Assembly (NCBI GenBank): GCA_963730685.1
Contig: CAVSSP010000001.1
Location: 1 to 64,000 of the forward strand
DNA: 64,000 bases
Origin: Bog-756 sp963730685
GTDB taxonomy: Bacteria; Actinomycetota; Acidimicrobiia; Acidimicrobiales; RAAP-2
Direction of reading: 5' to 3'
The notes below the pieces were generated by a model. It saw only the letters and a list, made by a program, of their open reading frames with translations, was not told the DNA's origin and searched no databases. Shown here one piece after another: positions 59,410 to 64,000 of the stretch. Each line of letters opens with the position of its first letter. The first letter of the stretch is position 1. The position numbers and the translations under genes were made by a program.

Positions 59410-61740
59410 TCAGATCGATCGTGGCAAGGGCGCAAGGGCAATAGGATTGCGGGTCGAATCTTCCAAGAGACGGTCCACCGCCTCCACGTCGAGCGGACAT
59501 GCGAACAAGAATCCCTGGGCAGTGTCGACGTTCTCGGCGGTGAGCTGTAGTCGCTGGTCGTTGTTCTCGACGCCTTCAGCGACAGTCTCGAGACCGAGTG
59601 CCTTGCCCAGCTGGACCATCGCATGCACAAGTGCCACGGCCTCAGAAGTTTCGGCTATCCCCGACACGAACGATCGGTCGATCTTGAGCACGTCGATTGG
59701 GAACTGTCGCAGGTAGGCCAGCGACGAGTAACCGGTACCGAAGTCGTCGATGGCTATACGTACCCCGATCGCCTTCAACAGGGCGAGTCGACCCACGGTG
59801 TCCTCCACGTTGTGCATCAAGGTGGTCTCGGTGAGTTCCAAGACGCAGAGGGCGGGATCGAATCCGCTGTTGGTAAGAGCTTCGCTGACATCGGTGACGA
59901 TCTGGTCGCGGTCGAGCTGTTTTGCCGAGACGTTGATCGAGACGGCGATGTGGTGCCCCAGGCGCTGCCAGACCGCGCCCTGTCGACAGGCTTGTTCAAG
60001 CACCCATCGACCGACCGGCACGATCAGACCGCTCGCCTCAAGAGCCGGGATGAAGTCGTCAGGCTGGATCACCCCCCGGGTTGGGTGACGCCAGCGAAGA
60101 AGCGCTTCGACACCCGTGAAGGCGCCTGAGGACAGGTCGAACGTCGGTTGGTAGAGCAGAAAGAACTGGTCAGCTTGGAGGGCTACGTGCAAGTCCGTCT
60201 CCAGGTGTCGGCTGTCGTCGACAGCTTCTTGCATCGCAGGAGCAAAGACGACCGCGCACTTTTTGCCGGCGGCCTTGGCCTGGTAGAGAGCGATGTCGGC
60301 GTCGCGCAACAGCTCGTCAGCCGTGGCCCGCCTGCCCTCAGCGATACCGATGCTGGCCGTCACCGTAAGTGGAGTTTCACTGCCTGAGAGATTGAACGGG
60401 GTGGCCAGCACGTCGAGGATGCGCTCCGCCACCACCTCGGCTCCGGCGGCCAGAGAATCACCCTCGGCGAGCACCACGAACTCGTCACCCCCGAGGCGCC
60501 CGACGGTGTCCTCTTGGCGAATGGCACTGGTCAACCGCGCCGATACGTCAGCCAACAGCTGATCGCCCGCCGCGTGCCCCAGGGTGTCATTGACGTCCTT
60601 GAAGTTGTCCAGGTCCAAGAAGAGAACGGCCACGGGGGTGTGCTCCCGTCGGGAACGCGCCAGCATCTGTTCAATCCGGTCGAGAATCAGCGCCCGATTG
60701 GGCAGCTCGGTGAGGGAGTCATGGAGTGCCAGATGATGGAGTTCGCGGGTCCGTTCGTCGACGAGTACTAGCGCCCGAGACCGGCTGGTGCCCAGCACGT
60801 AGATCAATGCTCCCAGCAATAGGCTCAGTACGGCTCCCGCCAAAAAGATGGCAAGCGCGTTCGAGTTACCGAGCACACCGGAGCCGCCGACCGCCCCGAA
60901 GGTCTGAACGTGCCATCCGTTGTGAAGATTGATAGAGGTCGAGGAGGCCCCAGCCGGTGCCGCACCCGCGCTGAAGGTCGCCTTGGAGGAGCCGGATCCG
61001 TAGCGGAAGGCCACCGCCATGCCCGGATGATCGGCGAGGGCTTGGTTGAGATCGAAGCTTGGTGATGTCGCCAAGCCCACGAAGCCGAGAACGCTTGCGG
61101 CACGTGCTTGCGCGGTAGCCGGCTCCACACCACCGGAATACACGGGCGCTTCCACAGCTAGGTAGGTCTTGCTCGCTATCTTGTAGGGGACGTACGTGTT
61201 GCTGGCGAAGGCTCTGGTGATCTGTGCGGAGGAGGTATAGGTCGCGCAGACGTCGTAACCGAGGGGAAGAACGAGCCCACCATCGTTGAAGCCGAGATCT
61301 GAAAGGCAGTAGAACGGACGAGACCCGGCGGGTGTGATCTGATAGGACTGCCCCGCCAGGAGCGGCTCTGGCGGATCGGTGAGGATTCGAGGTATAAATT
61401 CGGCCAACTGATCCGGCCGAACAATGGCGTCATATCCAATGCCTCGAACTTCGGGAAATCGCTGCTGGATCTGCATGGACCGAACCCAGCTCAGAAAATC
61501 TGTGTTTGAGGCACTGGGGTTCGACACAACAAGCGCCTTCGCACTGATGACGAGGCTGTTCTCCTGCTGAATCGCCAATCTCAGCGTCGACGAGATGGCC
61601 GTGGATGACGATTCAAGCGCCTGGTGCGACCGCTGCGCATCGTTGTGAGCCACGACCGAGGCGCCGAGCAAAGAGCCCGCGGCGCCGGTCCCCAACAGCA
61701 GCACAGCAGCTACCAGCCAGACCCATCGTGTCCGGTTCAT
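59410..61740 (-). CDS. Membrane CHASE-GGDEF-EAL cyclic-di-GMP protein
   Basis: The 776-residue protein has an N-terminal membrane helix (WVWLVAAVLLLGTGAAGSLL), an extracellular CHASE domain of about 250 residues (SLVISAKALVVSNPSASNTD, RFPEVRGIGYDAIVRPDQL) and a second membrane helix (LAIFLAGAVLSLLLGALIYV). A GGDEF domain (VGRLGGDEFVVLAEG) and an EAL domain (GVEALLRWRHP, DDFGTGYSSL) follow. Both active sites look intact. It probably senses a small external ligand and adjusts cyclic-di-GMP. I use ATG 61740 (MNRTRWVW); the frame to 61899 is open but not needed. It is a paralogue of the protein at 30976 from the GGDEF domain onward. Confidence 0.92.
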   Translation of the reverse strand: MNRTRWVWLVAAVLLLGTGAAGSLLGASVVAHNDAQRSHQALESSSTAISSTLRLAIQQENSLVISAKALVVSNPSASNTDFLSWVRSMQIQQRFPEVRGIGYDAIVRPDQLAEFIPRILTDPPEPLLAGQSYQITPAGSRPFYCLSDLGFNDGGLVLPLGYDVCATYTSSAQITRAFASNTYVPYKIASKTYLAVEAPVYSGGVEPATAQARAASVLGFVGLATSPSFDLNQALADHPGMAVAFRYGSGSSKATFSAGAAPAGASSTSINLHNGWHVQTFGAVGGSGVLGNSNALAIFLAGAVLSLLLGALIYVLGTSRSRALVLVDERTRELHHLALHDSLTELPNRALILDRIEQMLARSRREHTPVAVLFLDLDNFKDVNDTLGHAAGDQLLADVSARLTSAIRQEDTVGRLGGDEFVVLAEGDSLAAGAEVVAERILDVLATPFNLSGSETPLTVTASIGIAEGRRATADELLRDADIALYQAKAAGKKCAVVFAPAMQEAVDDSRHLETDLHVALQADQFFLLYQPTFDLSSGAFTGVEALLRWRHPTRGVIQPDDFIPALEASGLIVPVGRWVLEQACRQGAVWQRLGHHIAVSINVSAKQLDRDQIVTDVSEALTNSGFDPALCVLELTETTLMHNVEDTVGRLALLKAIGVRIAIDDFGTGYSSLAYLRQFPIDVLKIDRSFVSGIAETSEAVALVHAMVQLGKALGLETVAEGVENNDQRLQLTAENVDTAQGFLFACPLDVEAVDRLLEDSTRNPIALAPLPRSI

Positions 61741-62167
61741 TGGTCCGACATTTCCCACACGACAACCCGCCAAAGGCGGCGGCACGGGGACGCTGAAACT
61801 AGCCGCGCACAAACCATGAACCACTCCTCTGCGGCAATCCCCGAACAAACGGCCGTCTGAACTCGGCGTTCGAAGCCCGAAACTCGCCTCCTTCTCCATC
61901 GGCCTCGAAGCCTGTCAACTTGAGTCGCACAGGGTGTCACAGACCCTTCCGGTTCGCGGGAGAGACCGTAGGGCTGGGTGTGGCAACGCATGCCAATGCG
62001 GTCCCGGATCGCGGATTTGTCGCTTGACGGGAGATCGTGCCGGGCGCCCAGTGAGCGAACAATGAGAAACGCTCGGCCGATTCCGATTCGTCGTCACAAG
62101 CGGATCCCGTTACGGGTCAGCGCGACCTGACCAGGCGACTTCAGAATCGGCCCCGCCACCTCGCCGG
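61741..62167 (+). other. Intergenic region with a motif copy
   Basis: No gene is seen. AAGCGGATCCCGTTACGGG (about 62098-62116) belongs to the same motif family as 33975. Confidence 0.45.
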
Positions 62168-62542
62168 CTACGAATCCGATGGGATGACAGTAAACAGTTC
62201 GTAGGCGATGCCGTCGGGATCGCGGATGTACACGCCGCGGCCACCGCCGATCCGATTGATTTGTTGGTCGACCAGGCGTGGAGCGGACCCCCACTCGAGA
62301 TCAGACTCCACCGCGAGGTTCAATGCCCGGTCGAATGTCGAGTCGTCGACGAGAAAGGCGTAGTGACCGAGCCGGGCGCCGATCCGGTCGTCGAAGTCGA
62401 ACGTCAGGTCGTCATTAACCCGTACGGGCACGAACGGGCCGGTCGGAGGCCCTACGACGACGCCCAGGAGATCGGCGAGGAATCGAGCGCCACGGTGCTT
62501 GTCACCTACGGGCACGATGGTGTGGTTGAGAACGACGGTCAT
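62168..62542 (-). CDS. VOC-family protein
   Basis: The 124-residue protein is a VOC fold member close to the one at 29210: MTVVLNHTIVPVGDKHRGAR, FLADLLGVVVGPPTGPFVPV, RLGHYAFLVDDSTFDRALNL and the end YIRDPDGIAYELFTVIP. The shared pattern LNHTIV, FLAD-LG, HYAF and DPDG--YELFT marks the two as paralogues. It is translated from an ATG overlapping the MarR stop (ATGA), so both are one operon. The substrate is unknown. Confidence 0.84.
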   Translation of the reverse strand: MTVVLNHTIVPVGDKHRGARFLADLLGVVVGPPTGPFVPVRVNDDLTFDFDDRIGARLGHYAFLVDDSTFDRALNLAVESDLEWGSAPRLVDQQINRIGGGRGVYIRDPDGIAYELFTVIPSDS

Positions 62543-63024
62543 CTGCGATCTCCTTGTCGGAGGGACTCACTGGACTGCGAGGCGAGGCGCTTGAGGTAGC
62601 TGGCGAATCTACGGGCGTCATTCGGCGACCAATCGGCGACCAGCTGCGCAAACATTTCCTCCTGCCAGACACGGGCCGCTGCGAGCAGTGTGCGGCCGTC
62701 AGCGGCAATTCCGAGCTCCGTGCGACGGGCATCATCCAGCGACACGGTCTTGGTCACGAGACCCGCGGACACTGCCTCGACGAGCATGCGGCTGGCGTTG
62801 GATCGATCGAGTCCGAGCTCGATGGCCACGTCAGTTATCGCCGCCGAACCTTTGGCCAATGCTGCGTCGATCGCTTCGAGGACCAGAACGTGACCGACCT
62901 GGGCGACGTGACCCGTGCCATCCTGCGCGGAATCCGCCGCCCATCTCCGTGACCAAAACCGGACGAGACTGAACAGAGCAGGCCCGCCGCTGGCGATGTC
63001 TGAGCCGGTAATATGCGTGCGCAT
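62539..63024 (-). CDS. MarR-family regulator
   Basis: The 161-residue protein has a MarR-type winged helix (VLEAIDAALAKGSAAITDVA, IELGLDRSNASRMLVEAVSA, wing VTKTVSLDDARRTELGIAAD) and a C-terminal dimerisation helix (WSPNDARRFASYLKRLASQS). It is the first gene of an operon with the VOC protein and probably represses it through the repeated sites just upstream (63019-63051). I chose ATG 63024 (MRTHITGSD); an upstream start at 63084 would run through those sites. Confidence 0.87.
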   Translation of the reverse strand: MRTHITGSDIASGGPALFSLVRFWSRRWAADSAQDGTGHVAQVGHVLVLEAIDAALAKGSAAITDVAIELGLDRSNASRMLVEAVSAGLVTKTVSLDDARRTELGIAADGRTLLAAARVWQEEMFAQLVADWSPNDARRFASYLKRLASQSSESLRQGDRR

Positions 63025-63051
63025 CGCATAGATGATACATGCGCATCGCAT
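63019..63051. promoter_or_regulatory. Repeated site before the MarR operon
   Basis: GCGCATCGCAT occurs at 63019-63029 and 63041-63051, 22 bp (two helix turns) apart, with AGATGATAC between them. It overlaps the start of the MarR gene and is the probable operator. Confidence 0.6.
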
Positions 63052-63173
63052 GCAGTCAAGCCGCCCCCTGCTAACCGAGGCCAACCAGAGGAGTGCGCGG
63101 TTCGCCTCCTCCTCCCACGCATGCGGGTCGCCGAGGAACGAAGACCGACGAGCGGTATTCGGAATTCCGCTGA

Positions 63174-63298
63174 ACCATCCGCTTTAGGGACGCCTTCGGT
63201 GGTTCCGCCAGGACACGTCTGATCCGCATTTGCCGGAAAAGAGAAGACCCTCTCGGGGCCTTCGCGGTCGCGATTGTTGCTGCGCCCGGGCACCTCGG
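63174..63298 (+). repeat. Diverged direct repeat, right copy
   Basis: This stretch matches 28941-29059 in order and orientation (CGCCAGGACACGTCTGAT, AGAAGACCCT, CGATTGTTGCTGCGCCCGG). It lies beyond the MarR-VOC operon, while the left copy lies beyond the VOC-TetR pair. Confidence 0.6.
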
Positions 63299-63472
63299 AC
63301 GTGTGGATAACCCTCACGGGTCCGCCCTTCGGCGGTCCCGGGATCCGCAAAAGGGGCACCAGACAACGTGTGGCCCTCCAGTTCGATGGCTGGGGGCTCG
63401 ACCCGTGGACCAAGAGCCGTCCTCGGCGGGCACTGATATTGACCACCGTCAGAGTGCGGCAAGATAGAGGGA

Positions 63473-64000
63473 GTGAGGTGGAGCGACAAGACTCTTGAAG
63501 GCGTTACGAGCTTTGTCTGCGCCGTAGCGGAGACCCCGGCTGGGGATGGATTGAGCGCATCGGTTGCGCTTGAGGCGTTGTCGCAGCTCATCCCGTTTGA
63601 TTGCGCGATTCTTTGCCGATCTGAAGCCGGATCACTCGTTCCAGTAGCGGCGACCGGCTACCGAATCACTGTCGGGTCGGCGGTGGGGCGAGAAGAATAC
63701 CGATCCGAGCAGAGGTCGATGGGGATGGATATTTCCGGTACGGCACTGCGCTTCGGAGATCTGCCTGGTGGCGGACGTGACACCTTCACCGTCAGGGAGT
63801 TGGCATGGCCCGCCGGGCTGAAGGATGGGATGGGAATGAGCCTTCGGTCCCAAAACGGTCGATTCCTTGGTCATATCGCTCTGAATGCAGCCACCGAAGG
63901 CACCTTCAGTGAGGACCACCGGGACTTGCTCTCGTTTCTCAATCGGTCCCTTGGCCGAGCTGTCGCCGAGAGCGTCCCGACCGTGATGCCGAGCGGTTTC
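63473..64000 (+). CDS. GAF-domain protein, N-terminal part (runs off the window)
   Basis: From GTG 63473, behind GAGGGA, an open frame of 176 codons reaches the window end. It has a GAF-like pattern: LSASVALEALSQLIPFDCAI, SLVPVAATGYRITV, RFLGHIALNAATEGTFSEDH and RDLLSFLNRSLGRAVAES. The ending at the window edge leaves the output domain unknown; in actinobacteria such proteins often continue into a LuxR-type helix-turn-helix. It should sense a small ligand or redox state. Confidence 0.72.
   Translation, partial: MRWSDKTLEGVTSFVCAVAETPAGDGLSASVALEALSQLIPFDCAILCRSEAGSLVPVAATGYRITVGSAVGREEYRSEQRSMGMDISGTALRFGDLPGGGRDTFTVRELAWPAGLKDGMGMSLRSQNGRFLGHIALNAATEGTFSEDHRDLLSFLNRSLGRAVAESVPTVMPSGF

Noticed and set aside
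58953..59630. A 225-codon minus-strand frame after the P450 gene
   Set aside because: It overlaps the end of the EAL protein in another frame, and its own composition is not coding-like.
28941..63298. The accessory region as a standard integron cassette array
   Set aside because: Genes lie in both orientations with their own promoters and regulators. No integron integrase is in the window, and clear attC core boxes were not found.
1..64000. CRISPR arrays and tRNA genes
   Set aside because: I saw no regularly spaced direct repeats of CRISPR type and no tRNA-like T-arm (GTTCGAATC type) in a suitable context by eye. A dedicated scan would be needed to exclude divergent ones.

Overview
The window is high-GC DNA with actinobacterial gene content: a Tad-type pilus cluster with a LysM/BTAD protein, an F420-type LLM oxidoreductase, an ECF41 sigma factor, a MobF relaxase module with ParB, SSB and ArdC, and PadR/TetR/YtrA regulators. 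A deep-branching, free-living actinomycete is a reasonable guess, but no rRNA or tRNA is present to fix the taxon. I found no CRISPR array and no tRNA.

Layout. 1-11.5 kb: Tad pilus genes (cpaF, tadB, tadC, a Flp-like pilin, TadE/TadG-like pseudopilins). They are interrupted at 4.4-7.5 kb by a three-gene recombinase cassette on the opposite strand (tyrosine recombinase, XRE regulator, zinc-ribbon recombinase-like protein). The first tadE-like gene carries a one-base frameshift, and the downstream LysM/BTAD gene (8.6-11.5 kb) is broken by many frameshifts, so the cluster looks partly decayed. 11.7-20.4 kb: a defence island with a large metallophosphoesterase/NTPase-like protein convergent with a complete type I restriction-modification operon (hsdR-hsdM-hsdS). 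20.6-28.8 kb: a conjugative-element module with a broken ArdC-type antirestriction gene, a small acidic protein, SSB, ParB and a 1153-aa MobF relaxase-helicase. Its genes are preceded by copies of a conserved leader, and the module carries a scattered 12-bp motif (AACGTCACCCTC and its complement).

28.9-64 kb: an accessory region made of small regulator-plus-enzyme modules. These are VOC/TetR, a GGDEF-EAL protein, a methyltransferase, a broken hydrolase, a YtrA-type ABC operon, LLM plus quinone oxidoreductase with a divergent TetR, an ECF41 pair, an FAD monooxygenase, a P450, a CHASE-GGDEF-EAL protein, MarR/VOC and a GAF protein. Several modules have clear palindromic operators in front of the regulator or its divergent partner. 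Diverged direct repeats (28.94 and 63.17 kb) bracket this region, and a short intergenic motif near GTTCSGCTTRCGGG recurs in it.

The most unusual structure is a pair of about 1.08-kb inverted repeats (45.16-47.30 and 55.77-56.84 kb). Each carries the same two genes, a small HTH protein and a Clp-N domain protein, and together they flank about 8.5 kb of cargo (nucleotide-kinase-like, methyltransferase, VOC, two SDRs plus PadR, ABC exporter plus TetR). The left arm is split by an IS481-type insertion while the right arm keeps the empty site. A 75-bp solo copy of the outer end lies at 38.47 kb. This may be an undescribed composite mobile element.
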